Assembly: GCA_016866335.1 (NCBI GenBank)
Contig: VGMT01000002.1
Coordinates: forward strand, 62,001-126,000
DNA: 64,000 nt
Direction of reading: 5' to 3'
Source: Bacteroidota bacterium
Lineage (GTDB): Bacteria > Bacteroidota > Bacteroidia > CAIKAF01
In this document: one piece after another, positions 50,672-60,524 of the stretch
Layout of the letters: each line of letters begins with the position of its first letter
Position numbering within the stretch: the first letter of the stretch is position 1
The notes under the pieces: generated by a model
The model's database searches: none
Told to the model about the DNA's origin: nothing
The model's input: the letters and a program-made list of their open reading frames with translations, nothing else
Translations under genes and position numbers: made by a program

Positions 50672-51007
50672 TTAAACATTGTCTTCGCCTAAAACCCTTA
50701 ATCGAAGTTTTGAGGGGCAATGTTCTGGGCGCAGTTGACAGCTTAAACGAGAGGTGGCTGTTAACACAGGAAGGCTTTCTAGCATATCCAGCTCTTCGTT
50801 TCCGGCCTCGGGCAAATCCGTATAGCCTTCAAGAACCTCAACGTGGCAGGTTGCGCACAATGCCATACCTCCACAGGTCGCCAAGATAGGGAATCCTTCG
50901 CCTTTCAATACTTCCATCAACGATAATCCCATATCGGTGGGGACTTCCACCTTCATGGATTTTCCATGTAGGTCTTCCGCTTGCAGTTCAATAAACGAAT
51001 CGGCCAT
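50672..51007 (-). CDS. 2Fe-2S ferredoxin
   Basis: LATCGGMALCATCHVEVLEG...C cluster-binding pattern. Confidence 0.88.
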   Translation of the reverse strand: MADSFIELQAEDLHGKSMKVEVPTDMGLSLMEVLKGEGFPILATCGGMALCATCHVEVLEGYTDLPEAGNEELDMLESLPVLTATSRLSCQLRPEHCPSKLRLRVLGEDNV

Positions 51008-51010
51008 AGG

Positions 51011-52027
51011 TTAAAAGGCGTTTACCCCGTTTACCGTGGTGTATTTAAAACTTAATTTTTGTTCTGGAAATACGCGGGCAAAGGCCGATTGAGCCATGAG
51101 TGCCGCTTCGTGAAACCCACATAAAATCAACTTCAATTTTCCAGGATAGGTATTGATATCGCCAATGGCGTAAATGCCAGGAACATTGGTACTGTAATCT
51201 TCGGTGTTCACCAGAATGGCATTTTTATCAATGTTCAACCCCCAATCTGCGATAGGTCCGAGTTTGGGCGTTAACCCGAAGAGCGGGATAAAATAATCCG
51301 TTTGAATGTGGTGGTCTGATTCTTGGTCCGCCTCGCTCACAGTTAAGCCTTCCAAGTGGTTTGAGCCTTGCACGGATTTCACCTCGGCATTCAAAACCAG
51401 CCTCAATTTTCCCTCTTTGGCAAGTTCAAAGACTTTTTCTGCGCTTTCTGGCGCACCTCTAAAGGTTCCACTGCGGTGAATTAGGGTTAATTCAGAACAT
51501 ACATCGGCTAAAAAAATGGCCCAATCGAGTGCCGAATCGCCACCACCAGCCAGTACAACCTTTTTGTTTCGAAACTTTTCTGGATCCAAAACCATGTAGG
51601 CCACTCCTTTACCTTCGAAAGCTTCTAGATTTGCTATGCTGGGTTTTCTAGGTTCAAAGCAGCCCAATCCGCCAGCAATAACAACGGCCTTGCACTGAAT
51701 TTCAGTGCCTGCTGATGTGATTACCTGATAGCCAGTTTCCGTTTTATTCAACTGTTCAACCCTTTCGCCAAGGGTAAACCCAGGTTTAAATGGAGCAATT
51801 TGTTCCATTAGGTTGGTAACCAATTCTCCGGCCAAAATAGAGGGATAGCCAGGAATATCGTAAATCGGTTTCTTGGGATAAATTTCTGACAATTGCCCAC
51901 CTACTTGAGGAAGAGCATCAACCAAATGGCAGCGCATTTTGAGTAAGCCGGCCTCAAAGACGGCAAACAAACCAACAGGTCCTGCGCCAACAATGCATAA
52001 ATCGGTTTGGATAACTTCAGAAATCAT
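51011..52027 (-). CDS. Ferredoxin-NAD(P) reductase, thioredoxin-reductase-like flavoprotein
   Basis: TDLCIVGAGPVGLFAVFEAGLLKM; VVLAGGGDSALDWAIFLADV; GIYAIGDINTYPGKLKLIL; start refined from 52171. Confidence 0.9.
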   Translation of the reverse strand: MISEVIQTDLCIVGAGPVGLFAVFEAGLLKMRCHLVDALPQVGGQLSEIYPKKPIYDIPGYPSILAGELVTNLMEQIAPFKPGFTLGERVEQLNKTETGYQVITSAGTEIQCKAVVIAGGLGCFEPRKPSIANLEAFEGKGVAYMVLDPEKFRNKKVVLAGGGDSALDWAIFLADVCSELTLIHRSGTFRGAPESAEKVFELAKEGKLRLVLNAEVKSVQGSNHLEGLTVSEADQESDHHIQTDYFIPLFGLTPKLGPIADWGLNIDKNAILVNTEDYSTNVPGIYAIGDINTYPGKLKLILCGFHEAALMAQSAFARVFPEQKLSFKYTTVNGVNAF

Positions 52028-52079
52028 ACGGCCACAAAGGTAAAAACCTAAAAGGATTTGATTGAAGTGCTGTGTCTTT

Positions 52080-53042
52080 TTAGCCTTTTTCTGGCGCCTT
52101 TTTACCATCAAGCCGCTTAGAACCATACTTAACCTCGACGGGAACGGGACGTATGTTCCAAACAATTCCAAATAGGGCCAAGGTCCTCAACACATAATAA
52201 CTTGGGTCAAACTCCCACCAAAAAAATCCTTGGCGGCAAGAACCTTGATAGTAGTGGTGGTTGTTGTGCCAGCCTTCGCCCATGGTAATCAAGGCCAACA
52301 CTGCGTTGTTGCGAGAGTGGTCTTTGGTACGGTAGCGGCGGCGGCCAATTTTATGCATCAACGAGTTGATGGAAAATGTGCCGTGGTATAAAATAACCGT
52401 ACTGGTTAAATAACCAACAACAACGGTAGACCAACCTGCATTCCAATCGGTTAGGCCATTTCCGTTTAGCATGTTGCCAATAAAATAAATGATAACGGCC
52501 ATAATGATGGGCGGAACCATAAAATACCGGTTCAAAAAGCGCAGTTCTGGATACTTGGCAAAATCTTGAATCAAATCGTACCTTGTTTTTTGATAATCAG
52601 GGCCCATTATCCAACCAATGTGGGCGTAGAAGAATCCGTAAATATTAGCGGAATGAGGGTCGTGAGCGGTATCGCTATGGCGGTGGTGAATGCGGTGCTG
52701 CGATGCCCACCACAAAGCTCCTTTTTGAATGCTGGTCTGCGCAAAAAAGGCAATTAAAAACTGAAAAAATCGGCTTGTTTCATAGGTCTTATGCGAAAAA
52801 TACCGATGGTACCCAGCACTGATAAAAAACATGCGGAAATAATACATAAACAAACACACCAACCAATCTTTCCACGTAAAACCCGACCATATCATTAAAA
52901 GTGGGGTAAGATGAATCAGTCCAAAACCGTATTGGTCAATCAGTCTAGGCTGGTTTCTGTTTTCTTTTTTAACGGCTTCTGGAGGTGGACCTTCTGGTGA
53001 GGTATACAATGATTCAACAAGGGGAGTACTTACTTCGCTCAT
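52080..53042 (-). CDS. Acyl-CoA (delta-9-type) fatty acid desaturase
   Basis: His boxes: GYHRYFSHK, QHRIHHRHSD, GEGWHNNHH. Confidence 0.94.
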   Translation of the reverse strand: MSEVSTPLVESLYTSPEGPPPEAVKKENRNQPRLIDQYGFGLIHLTPLLMIWSGFTWKDWLVCLFMYYFRMFFISAGYHRYFSHKTYETSRFFQFLIAFFAQTSIQKGALWWASQHRIHHRHSDTAHDPHSANIYGFFYAHIGWIMGPDYQKTRYDLIQDFAKYPELRFLNRYFMVPPIIMAVIIYFIGNMLNGNGLTDWNAGWSTVVVGYLTSTVILYHGTFSINSLMHKIGRRRYRTKDHSRNNAVLALITMGEGWHNNHHYYQGSCRQGFFWWEFDPSYYVLRTLALFGIVWNIRPVPVEVKYGSKRLDGKKAPEKG

Positions 53043-53222
53043 ACGTAAAATTAAAACAACCGAAACACATCGGTGGTCAAAGGTAGAGATTTAAGTTCCT
53101 ATTTGGGTGCTTGCCGTGTACAAAAGATTCTTTTTTCTTTCCCAGCCATTCTTGCTGATATAAAAAAACAGGTTGAAAATAAGCCTATTCCCAACCCTTA
53201 CATAAAAAAGAGGAATTTTACT

Positions 53223-53777
53223 TTATTGACTAAAAACCAAGTTCCAAACCACCCATATTTCATCGCTCAATAGGGCCGAATCTCCCAGATTGAAGGAGCT
53301 ACGCTTGACCTGAAATTTTGATTTTACTAGATACCCCTTGCTGGTTTTAACCATTTCAGCTGCAAGTTGAATGGGTTGGCTTTTTCCTTTTATACTTATC
53401 CAACCTTTAATGGTATAGCCTTTCCCCTGTGGAACTATGGATTCTGACCTGAATTTGAGTTGAGGGAAACGCTCGGCATCAAAATAATCTGCTTTTAAAA
53501 GGTGTCGGTCGCGCATTGCAATTCCCGTTTCAATGCTGTTTACCTTTATTTCACCATACATAAATTCAGGTTGTCCGTTGTTTGAATTTACCTTTAGTTC
53601 TCCGGCAAGCTTTTTAAATTGACCGTCTACGGCAATACCCAAATTCTTTATGCTGAAATCAACCTTGCTTTCGGAAGCCAGAAGCGCATAGGATTGCGAA
53701 ATGCAGGGATTAATCCAAACCGAAGACGTGAAAAATAATGCCCAGCCAAGAGCCTGAAATTGCAGCCCTTTATTCAT
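53223..53777 (-). CDS. YceI family periplasmic protein
   Basis: Signal peptide; SKVDFSIKNLGIAVDGQFKKLAGEL; IETGIAMRDRHLLKADYFDAERFPQLKF. Confidence 0.88.
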   Translation of the reverse strand: MNKGLQFQALGWALFFTSSVWINPCISQSYALLASESKVDFSIKNLGIAVDGQFKKLAGELKVNSNNGQPEFMYGEIKVNSIETGIAMRDRHLLKADYFDAERFPQLKFRSESIVPQGKGYTIKGWISIKGKSQPIQLAAEMVKTSKGYLVKSKFQVKRSSFNLGDSALLSDEIWVVWNLVFSQ

Positions 53778-53795
53778 AGTTCGTTACTTCAGAAC

Positions 53796-54329
53796 TCAAT
53801 TTCCGGATTCTGCATCAGACGTTTTTGAAGCGGTTTCTGCGGCCGCCAGTCGCCCAATTTCTTTGTCGATTAAATAAAGACCATTTGCCTCAAGGCCAAT
53901 CAGGTTGATTTTATCCTTGATATTCCGAGCTGTGGTTTCTTCTTCGTGTTGTTCGGCCACATACCATTGTAAGAAATTCAGCGTGGTGTAGTCTTTCTCT
54001 TGGGTGGCAATGTAAACCAGTTTGTTGATGCCGTCTGACACCTTTACCTCGCCCTGCAAAAAGTTTTCAACCACCTCTAGAATGTCTTTGAATTCTGTGC
54101 GAGGAGCGCTCAGGCCCGGGGTAATGGCCTGCCCACCTGAATCGTTCATATACCGAAACAAGCGCAGCATGTGGGCACGCTCTTCGTCCGATTGCAAATA
54201 GAAGAATTTGGCTGCCCCCTCCATTCCTTTGGCATCGCACCAAGAGGCTAAGGCTAGGTAGGTGTTTGAGCTGTGGCTTTCAATGGCGATTTGCTCGTTT
54301 AGAGCTGATTCTACTATAGGTGTTAACAT
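53796..54329 (-). CDS. Ferritin
   Basis: LNEQIAIESHSSNTYLALASWCDAKGMEGAAKFFYLQSDEERAHMLRLFRYMND; start refined from 54377. Confidence 0.93.
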   Translation of the reverse strand: MLTPIVESALNEQIAIESHSSNTYLALASWCDAKGMEGAAKFFYLQSDEERAHMLRLFRYMNDSGGQAITPGLSAPRTEFKDILEVVENFLQGEVKVSDGINKLVYIATQEKDYTTLNFLQWYVAEQHEEETTARNIKDKINLIGLEANGLYLIDKEIGRLAAAETASKTSDAESGN

Positions 54330-54366
54330 GGTTTTTTTTTCAAAGATACCCGATTGTTCGCCAAGT

Positions 54367-55278
54367 TCAAAGTTCAATCCTTAGCCCATTGTAGGCGATT
54401 TGGGTATTTTTGAAGAGGCTTTGGGCCTCTAAAAGCAATTCTTCTAGGTTTGGGTATCGAACAGAAAAGTGCCCCAATATAAGGCTTGAAACTCCCCATT
54501 TTTCAGCAATTTCGGCTGCTTCGCTCGCCGTAGAATGCTGGGTTTTTTTTGCCCTTTCTTTGTGTTTTTCTGTAAATGTGGCTTCATGGTACAGCACATT
54601 CGGAGCAGGTATTTTTAACAAAGTTTGCAATACCGGCCTCGTGTCGGTAAGGTAGGCATAGCTTCGGCCTGCCGGGCCGATTGAACCCACCTGATTGGCA
54701 TCAAGCAGCGTTCCATTGCTTAGTTGAACGGAATTGCCTTGCTTTAGTTCTTTAAGTTGAGTATTGCTTAGTTCGTACTGCTTGATTTTTTCTTTATCAA
54801 GTACAAAGGCGTCGCGTTGTTCTCTGAAAATAAATCCACGGCAGGGTAGGGCATGTTTTAGGGAAATGGCTTCTACCTGAACCGAATCTTCTTCAAGAAT
54901 CAGGCCGCCTTCCTTCCATGCTTCGACATCGATTTCAATAGGGTAGCCAGGCTGATAATCTACGGTGTTCCAATAATGCACTAAGAATTCTTTTACCGAT
55001 TCGGGACAAACAATGCGTAGGCTTTTTTTTCGCCCCAACAAATCCATGGTTGAAAGCAAACCAGGTAGCCCCAAAAAATGGTCGGCATGGGCATGCGAAA
55101 TAAAAATTACCGATAGGCGCTGCATGGGCAAACCCTCTTGACGAATTCGTATTTGGGTGCCTTCCCCGCAATCCAGCAAATAATGCTTGTGATGAATTTC
55201 AAGCCATTGAGCGCTTAGCCCCCGTTCGGCGGTTGGAACCGCTGAACTGCAACCCAAGATGCACAACTGAAAATTCAT
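54367..55278 (-). CDS. rnz: Ribonuclease Z
   Basis: LLDCGEGTQIRIRQEG; FISHAHADHFLGLPGLLSTM; YLTDTRP; ILGHFSVRY. Confidence 0.93.
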   Translation of the reverse strand: MNFQLCILGCSSAVPTAERGLSAQWLEIHHKHYLLDCGEGTQIRIRQEGLPMQRLSVIFISHAHADHFLGLPGLLSTMDLLGRKKSLRIVCPESVKEFLVHYWNTVDYQPGYPIEIDVEAWKEGGLILEEDSVQVEAISLKHALPCRGFIFREQRDAFVLDKEKIKQYELSNTQLKELKQGNSVQLSNGTLLDANQVGSIGPAGRSYAYLTDTRPVLQTLLKIPAPNVLYHEATFTEKHKERAKKTQHSTASEAAEIAEKWGVSSLILGHFSVRYPNLEELLLEAQSLFKNTQIAYNGLRIEL

Positions 55279-55303
55279 GGAGCTTGTATTTTCCGGTTTT
55301 TCT

Positions 55304-55340
55304 AAAAAAATCCACCCCTAAGCAAAAAGCAAAGGGGTGG
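55304..55340 (-). terminator. Rho-independent terminator downstream of T9SS cargo gene
   Basis: Minus strand CCACCCCT...AGGGGTGG-ATTTTTTT. Confidence 0.72.
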
Positions 55341-55384
55341 AAATGAATAAGGCAGAAGGCAAAATGCCTTACTTGGTCAACACC

Positions 55385-56236
55385 TTAATCGTGTTGAACC
55401 ATAATTTTTCCGGTGGCTTGAACTCCATTCACCTCAAGCGAATACAAATACAATCCGGCAGCTAAATTGGCTGTTCTTACTTGAATGGATTGCTCACCCA
55501 ATTGGCAATTTCCTTGCTGTTGGTTTACAACCCGTCCAGACGCATCTTTCATTTGAAAGGCAAAGGTTCCGGTTTTTGTGGCTGTAAAGTTCAGGCTAGC
55601 TGTTGCATTGGCCGGATTTGGGAACATAGGCTGTACTTGAATTCCAGGTAGGTTTTCAAAGCTGGTGTTGGCACAAACAGGGAATGCAATGAAAAAAGAC
55701 AAATCTCCATCGGGGGGAGGAACGTCGTTGCAACCAAAGCCCAAATTAATGCGTCCGCGAACATCTACTTTAAAATAGACCGTATCGCAGGGAGAATTGA
55801 TGGGGTTGGGAACGTTGGTTGAATTTAAACGCAAACATACCCGTTGCAATGAAGTTCCGGCAGGAATGGTGATGGGTGTATTGCTGCTGTTGGAAGCGTT
55901 TATTTCGGTGCTGCCTTGGTAGGCAGCCCAGTTGAAATTAAAGTTGGCAGGAATAGATTGGTTGTACGAAGCCAGCGTGTCAAGGCTAACCGATAAAATT
56001 TTAACCCCGCATAAGTCGATGGAATCGCCCGGAGTAGGGGTTAGGGTATTGTCAACTTTGCCAGGAAGCACCACCGTGTTTTGGTGGGTGTAGTTGTTCC
56101 CAGCTGCCGCTCCAGGAAGTGGGTTGGGGTTGAACCCTAGCTGAGTGGCCGTTGGGTCGGGCGGGTTGGGACTGCAAATTTGGGCTTGAGCCAGCACCCC
56201 GGTAAATAGGGCAGCAAAAAGTAAAACGTGTTTCAT
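55385..56236 (-). CDS. T9SS type A sorting domain-containing protein
   Basis: Signal peptide; C-terminal VQPMFPNPANATASLNFTATKTGTFAFQMKDASGRVV...AAGLYLYSL. Confidence 0.85.
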   Translation of the reverse strand: MKHVLLFAALFTGVLAQAQICSPNPPDPTATQLGFNPNPLPGAAAGNNYTHQNTVVLPGKVDNTLTPTPGDSIDLCGVKILSVSLDTLASYNQSIPANFNFNWAAYQGSTEINASNSSNTPITIPAGTSLQRVCLRLNSTNVPNPINSPCDTVYFKVDVRGRINLGFGCNDVPPPDGDLSFFIAFPVCANTSFENLPGIQVQPMFPNPANATASLNFTATKTGTFAFQMKDASGRVVNQQQGNCQLGEQSIQVRTANLAAGLYLYSLEVNGVQATGKIMVQHD

Positions 56237-56263
56237 ATAGGTGGTTTTAGGGTGAAATTACAC

Positions 56264-56641
56264 TTATTCTTCTTCATCCAATAAATCTTGAGCGATGTTG
56301 CTCATGATAATGAAGTCTTCAATTTCATTTTCGTTGTGGATTATATTCAAGACGGAATCCAACTGGCAAATTTGCAGGATTTTCATAACCCCCGCGTTTA
56401 CTCCAGTAATGGCAAATACGCCGTTGGATTTTTGAGTCAACCTGTTTCCAACAAGCAAGGCTGACAGGCCGCTGGAATCCACAAACTCTACATTTTGCAA
56501 ATCAACTACCACATTTTTATGTCCCGAGGAACTCAACCGAACAAGTTCTGATTTCAAATCGGGAGCCGTTTGAGCCGTTAAATGGGTATCCTCTATCGCC
56601 AAGGCCAAGAAATGTGGCTTTTCTATGCTGTGAAAGTTCAT
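56264..56641 (-). CDS. STAS domain (anti-anti-sigma factor-like) protein
   Basis: VVVDLQNVEFVDSSGLSALLVGNRL; start refined from 56656. Confidence 0.88.
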   Translation of the reverse strand: MNFHSIEKPHFLALAIEDTHLTAQTAPDLKSELVRLSSSGHKNVVVDLQNVEFVDSSGLSALLVGNRLTQKSNGVFAITGVNAGVMKILQICQLDSVLNIIHNENEIEDFIIMSNIAQDLLDEEE

Positions 56642-56737
56642 GTTCTTGTTATTCAATTCCTCAAAGTTAAAAAAATATGCGGTTCCCTTAAATGTGTTCT
56701 TTCCACTAAAAAACTTTTTTGCTGAATGCCACCCTTT

Positions 56738-56749
56738 GGGGGGGGGGGG
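56738..56749. repeat. Homopolymeric G tract (12 G)
   Basis: ccctttGGGGGGGGGGGGcgcg. Confidence 0.9.
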
Positions 56750-56865
56750 CGCGAAGCAAATGTCAAAGGGTTTGCCGAGCTTATTATATACAATGTTCCG
56801 TGCCGATGCGTTTTGTTCAGACTAGCCTTGGTCTCCATTTACAGTGAAAACGGTTTGAGCGGCCT

Positions 56866-57008
56866 GCGGCAGGGATTGACGAGGCTAGGCCGGCAGGGGC
56901 AAGGTGTACGGCATTGCCGGGGAAAAGAGCGACCTTGGGAGCTACTTTTGCCCCTGCAATGCCACAGCTTGCGCTGCGGACTATGCCCGGAAAGCCCGTC
57001 TGCCGCCC
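56866..57008 (-). repeat. GC-rich palindromic element, copy G
   Basis: Reverse strand GGGCGGCAGACGGGCTTTC...TAGCTCCCAAGGTCGCT...TCAATCCCTGCCGC; arms GGCATTGC/GCAATGCC and GGGGcAAAAG/CTTTTCCCC. Confidence 0.85.
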
Positions 57009-57100
57009 CCTAAAAAATTAAAAACACGTAAAAACGCCCTTGAATTGCATCTTTGGGAAGCCAACCGATGCGCCTAAAATTGAGCTAAATTCTGCCTAAA

Positions 57101-58057
57101 TTAATGCTCTTTGTTGGCCGTTTGCCCCAGCAAATACAATACAGCCATGCGCACCGCCACCCCGTGCTGAACCTGGTCTAAAATAATGGAATCGGGACCA
57201 TCGGCCAATTTTCCATCAATTTCCACGCCTCGATTAACGGGTCCAGGATGAAGAATTAGGGGCTTATTTTTGGCTTTCTCCCAACGGTCCAGATTTAAGC
57301 CGAACACCCTATGGTACTCGTAATTTCCGGGAAAGTGCTGAACCTTAAGCCTTTCTTCTTGAATGCGAAGCATGTTAAGGGCATCGGCCTGCTCCATTGT
57401 GCTGTCCAGCGAATGGCTTACCTCGACGCCCAGGTTTTGAATGTGCCGGGGCAGCAAACTGGGCGGAGCGCAGACCTGGACCGTTGCGCCCATTTTTTTG
57501 AGCAACAAAATGTTTGATAAGGCCACGCGGGAGTGCAAAATATCGCCAACCAGAGCAATTCGTTTTCCGACCAGGTTTCCAAGAGCCTGCTGCAAGGAAA
57601 AGGCGTCAAGCAGAGCTTGGGTAGGGTGTTCATGGGTGCCGTCGCCGGCATTGACGATGCGTGCATGCGCCGAATGCTTAAAACGGGTTAGGTGCTTGGC
57701 TAGAAAAATGCCAGCCCCAGGACTTGAATGCCGTAAAACGATCATATCTACCTTCATGGCCAGAATGTTGTTGACGGTATCGAGCAGGGTTTCCCCTTTG
57801 CTTAAGCTGGAACCGGAGGCCGAAAAGTTTAGAACGTCGGCCGACAGGCGCTTTTCTGCCAATTCAAACGACAATCGAGTGCGGGTAGAGTTTTCAAAAA
57901 ACAAATTGGCGATGGTTTTATCGCGCAGGGAAGGGACTTTTTTTATGGGCCTTTGCAGCACTTGCATGAATTCGGCCGTGGTCAACATAATTAAATCGAT
58001 GTCGGAATGGCTTAGGTCTTTAATTCCTAAAAGGTGTTGGCTGCTTAGCTGTGGCAT
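57101..58057 (-). CDS. pyrB: Aspartate carbamoyltransferase catalytic subunit
   Basis: NLFFENSTRTRLSFELAEKRL; HPTQALLDAFSL; HPGPVNRGVEID. Confidence 0.97.
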   Translation of the reverse strand: MPQLSSQHLLGIKDLSHSDIDLIMLTTAEFMQVLQRPIKKVPSLRDKTIANLFFENSTRTRLSFELAEKRLSADVLNFSASGSSLSKGETLLDTVNNILAMKVDMIVLRHSSPGAGIFLAKHLTRFKHSAHARIVNAGDGTHEHPTQALLDAFSLQQALGNLVGKRIALVGDILHSRVALSNILLLKKMGATVQVCAPPSLLPRHIQNLGVEVSHSLDSTMEQADALNMLRIQEERLKVQHFPGNYEYHRVFGLNLDRWEKAKNKPLILHPGPVNRGVEIDGKLADGPDSIILDQVQHGVAVRMAVLYLLGQTANKEH

Positions 58058-58060
58058 AGG

Positions 58061-58612
58061 TTAAGCGTTGTTTTCAATCAAAATGGAGTCTTCGCCATGG
58101 TGTTCGGTCCACCTTACTTTCACCTTTTGGCCTTCAAAGGCATCGACCGTCCAACCAAAAAAATCAGGTTGAATGGGGAGTTGGCGGGCAAAGCGGCGTT
58201 CAACCAAAACCAGCAACTTTATCCATTCTGGCCTGCCGAAGGTATTCACGGCATCTAGGGCGGCCCGAATTGTTCTTCCGGTGAACAGTACATCGTCTAC
58301 CAAAACGACCCTTCTGTTTTCAAGCGAAAAATGCAATTGGGTGGCTTCGGGTACCAGCACCTTTGCCTGATTGAAATCGTCGCGAAAAAAAGTGGGGTCC
58401 AGCATTCCATAATCCAATCTTGCCGATGGCATTTGTTTTTTCCACGCTGCCCTTAACCGTTCGGCCAAATACACCCCTCGGGGTTGAATCCCCAGTAAAA
58501 CCATTGGAGAATCCTCTCGATGCAATTCCGCCAGCATCAAAGACAAGCGGTGAATTCGTACCCTCATGGCGTCTGCGTCGGCAAAGGGGTTATGGGGCGT
58601 GGTATTGATCAT
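58061..58612 (-). CDS. pyrR: PyrR-type uracil phosphoribosyltransferase/regulator
   Basis: VLLGIQPRGVYLAERL; VVLVDDVLFTGRTIRAALDA; immediately upstream of pyrB. Confidence 0.9.
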   Translation of the reverse strand: MINTTPHNPFADADAMRVRIHRLSLMLAELHREDSPMVLLGIQPRGVYLAERLRAAWKKQMPSARLDYGMLDPTFFRDDFNQAKVLVPEATQLHFSLENRRVVLVDDVLFTGRTIRAALDAVNTFGRPEWIKLLVLVERRFARQLPIQPDFFGWTVDAFEGQKVKVRWTEHHGEDSILIENNA

Positions 58613-58623
58613 GGTATAAAAAT

Positions 58624-58655
58624 AAAAAAGCCCTTCACAAGGAAGGGCTTTTTTT
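58624..58655 (-). terminator. Rho-independent terminator between rpsA and pyrR
   Basis: AAAAAAGCCCTTC-acaag-GAAGGGCTTTTTTT. Confidence 0.82.
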
Positions 58656-58658
58656 GAT

Positions 58659-60524
58659 TTAATCTTCAGATTCGTCTGACGGCGCTTCGACTTTTTTCGA
58701 TTTTGCCTTGGATTTGGGTTTGCCGCCTCCTTTTTCAGTGGCTTCCATTTCCTTTTTCAAATTAGACAAAGCGCTGATGTCTCCTAAGGTGGTTACATCG
58801 GCTTTTTGAACCTTAGCTGCAGCAGGGGCGGCTTTTGATTTGCCAATAACCTTGGTACGGGGTTCGGCCGATGCCTCTGGCTTTGACACATCCCACGTGC
58901 GGGTGTGCGAAATAAGAATTTTCTTGTCGTCTTTGGAGAACTCCAAAATGGTGAAATCCAATTGCTCGTCAACCGATGCCTTGCTTCCGTCTTCCTTTTT
59001 AAGGTGCTTCATTGGAGCAAAGCCTTCAATTCCGTAAGGCAGAGCAATAATTCCACCTTTGTCGTTCAATTCCAAGATGGTACCCTTGTGCATTTCGTCG
59101 GTATTGAATACCGTAGCAAAAACTTCCCAAGGATCTTCTTCCAATTGCTTGTGGCCCAACGATAATTTACGATTGGTGGTGTCTATTTCTAGCACAGAAA
59201 CCTCGATTTTCTCGCCAATTTTAGTGAAGTCAGAAGGATGTTTGATTTTTTTGGTCCAGCTTAGGTCCGAAATGTGAATTAATCCATCGATTCCTTCTTC
59301 AAGCTCTACAAAAATTCCGTAGTTGGTGAAATTGCGCACTACAGCACTGTGGCGGCTTCCCTGAGGATAACGTCCTTCGATGTTTTCCCATGGGTCGGTG
59401 GTCAGTTGCTTCATGCCCAAAGACATTTTACGCTCTTCCCTGTCTATGGAAAGCACAACGGCTTCAATTTCGTCGCCTATTTTTAGGAAGTCATGGGCCG
59501 TACGTAGGTGTTGAGACCAGCTCATTTCTGAAACGTGGATCAATCCCTCTACGCCAGGAGCAATTTCTACGAACGCTCCGTAGTCAGCAAGAACAACCAC
59601 TTTGCCTTTCACTTTATCGCCTTCCTTGATTTCAGCACTCAAAGCTTCCCATGGGTGGGTGCTCAATTGCTTTAAGCCAAGGGCAATACGGCGTTTCTCG
59701 TCGTCGTAATCCAACACCACTACGTTGATTTTTGAATCCAAAGTAACCACCTCTTCGGGGTGGTTGATTCGGCCCCAGCTGATGTCGGTGATGTGAATCA
59801 ATCCATCTACGCCGCCCAAATCCACAAACACTCCATAAGAAGTGATGTTCTTGACGATGCCTTCCAAAACCTGACCTTTTTCCAGTTTGGAGATGATGTG
59901 TTTTTTCTGCTCTTCCAATTCTTCTTCAAGCAGGATTTTATGAGAAACAACCACGTTTTTGAATTCTTGATTAATTTTCACCACTTTGAATTCCAATGTT
60001 TTGCCTACATACACATCGTAATCGCGGATGGGTTTTACATCAATCTGAGAACCTGGTAAGAAGGCCTCGATACCAAAAACATCGGCAATCAAACCACCTT
60101 TGGTGCGGCATTTAATTACACCCGTAACCACTTCGTCTTTTAAATGAACTTCGTTCACCCGATCCCATGACCGGATAGCACGCGCCTTGCGGTGGCTCAA
60201 CAGCAATTGGCCATCGCGGTCTTCCAACTGATCAATGTAAACCTCAACTTTATCGCCTACAGCCAATCCGGCATTGTACCGAAATTCAGTACGAGGTACA
60301 ACCCCTTCTGATTTGTAGCCAATGTTGATAACTACATCTTTCGGAGTCAATTGCACCACTTTTCCGTCAAGAATTTCATGCTCGGCAACGCTGCTTAGCG
60401 TTTGCTCATACATGTCTGACAAATTGGCCCGCTCTTCTTTAGAATAGTTTTGTCCTTTTTTGCTTACGGTTGACCAGTCAAATGTGGTCTGGGTCGTAGC
60501 CCCCTGTGTTGTTTCTTCTGACAT
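58659..60524 (-). CDS. rpsA: 30S ribosomal protein S1
   Basis: Repeated S1 domains (VKGKVVVLADYGAFVEIAPGVEGLIHVSEMSW; GIFVELEEGIDGLIHISDLSW); start refined from 60575. Confidence 0.95.
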   Translation of the reverse strand: MSEETTQGATTQTTFDWSTVSKKGQNYSKEERANLSDMYEQTLSSVAEHEILDGKVVQLTPKDVVINIGYKSEGVVPRTEFRYNAGLAVGDKVEVYIDQLEDRDGQLLLSHRKARAIRSWDRVNEVHLKDEVVTGVIKCRTKGGLIADVFGIEAFLPGSQIDVKPIRDYDVYVGKTLEFKVVKINQEFKNVVVSHKILLEEELEEQKKHIISKLEKGQVLEGIVKNITSYGVFVDLGGVDGLIHITDISWGRINHPEEVVTLDSKINVVVLDYDDEKRRIALGLKQLSTHPWEALSAEIKEGDKVKGKVVVLADYGAFVEIAPGVEGLIHVSEMSWSQHLRTAHDFLKIGDEIEAVVLSIDREERKMSLGMKQLTTDPWENIEGRYPQGSRHSAVVRNFTNYGIFVELEEGIDGLIHISDLSWTKKIKHPSDFTKIGEKIEVSVLEIDTTNRKLSLGHKQLEEDPWEVFATVFNTDEMHKGTILELNDKGGIIALPYGIEGFAPMKHLKKEDGSKASVDEQLDFTILEFSKDDKKILISHTRTWDVSKPEASAEPRTKVIGKSKAAPAAAKVQKADVTTLGDISALSNLKKEMEATEKGGGKPKSKAKSKKVEAPSDESED

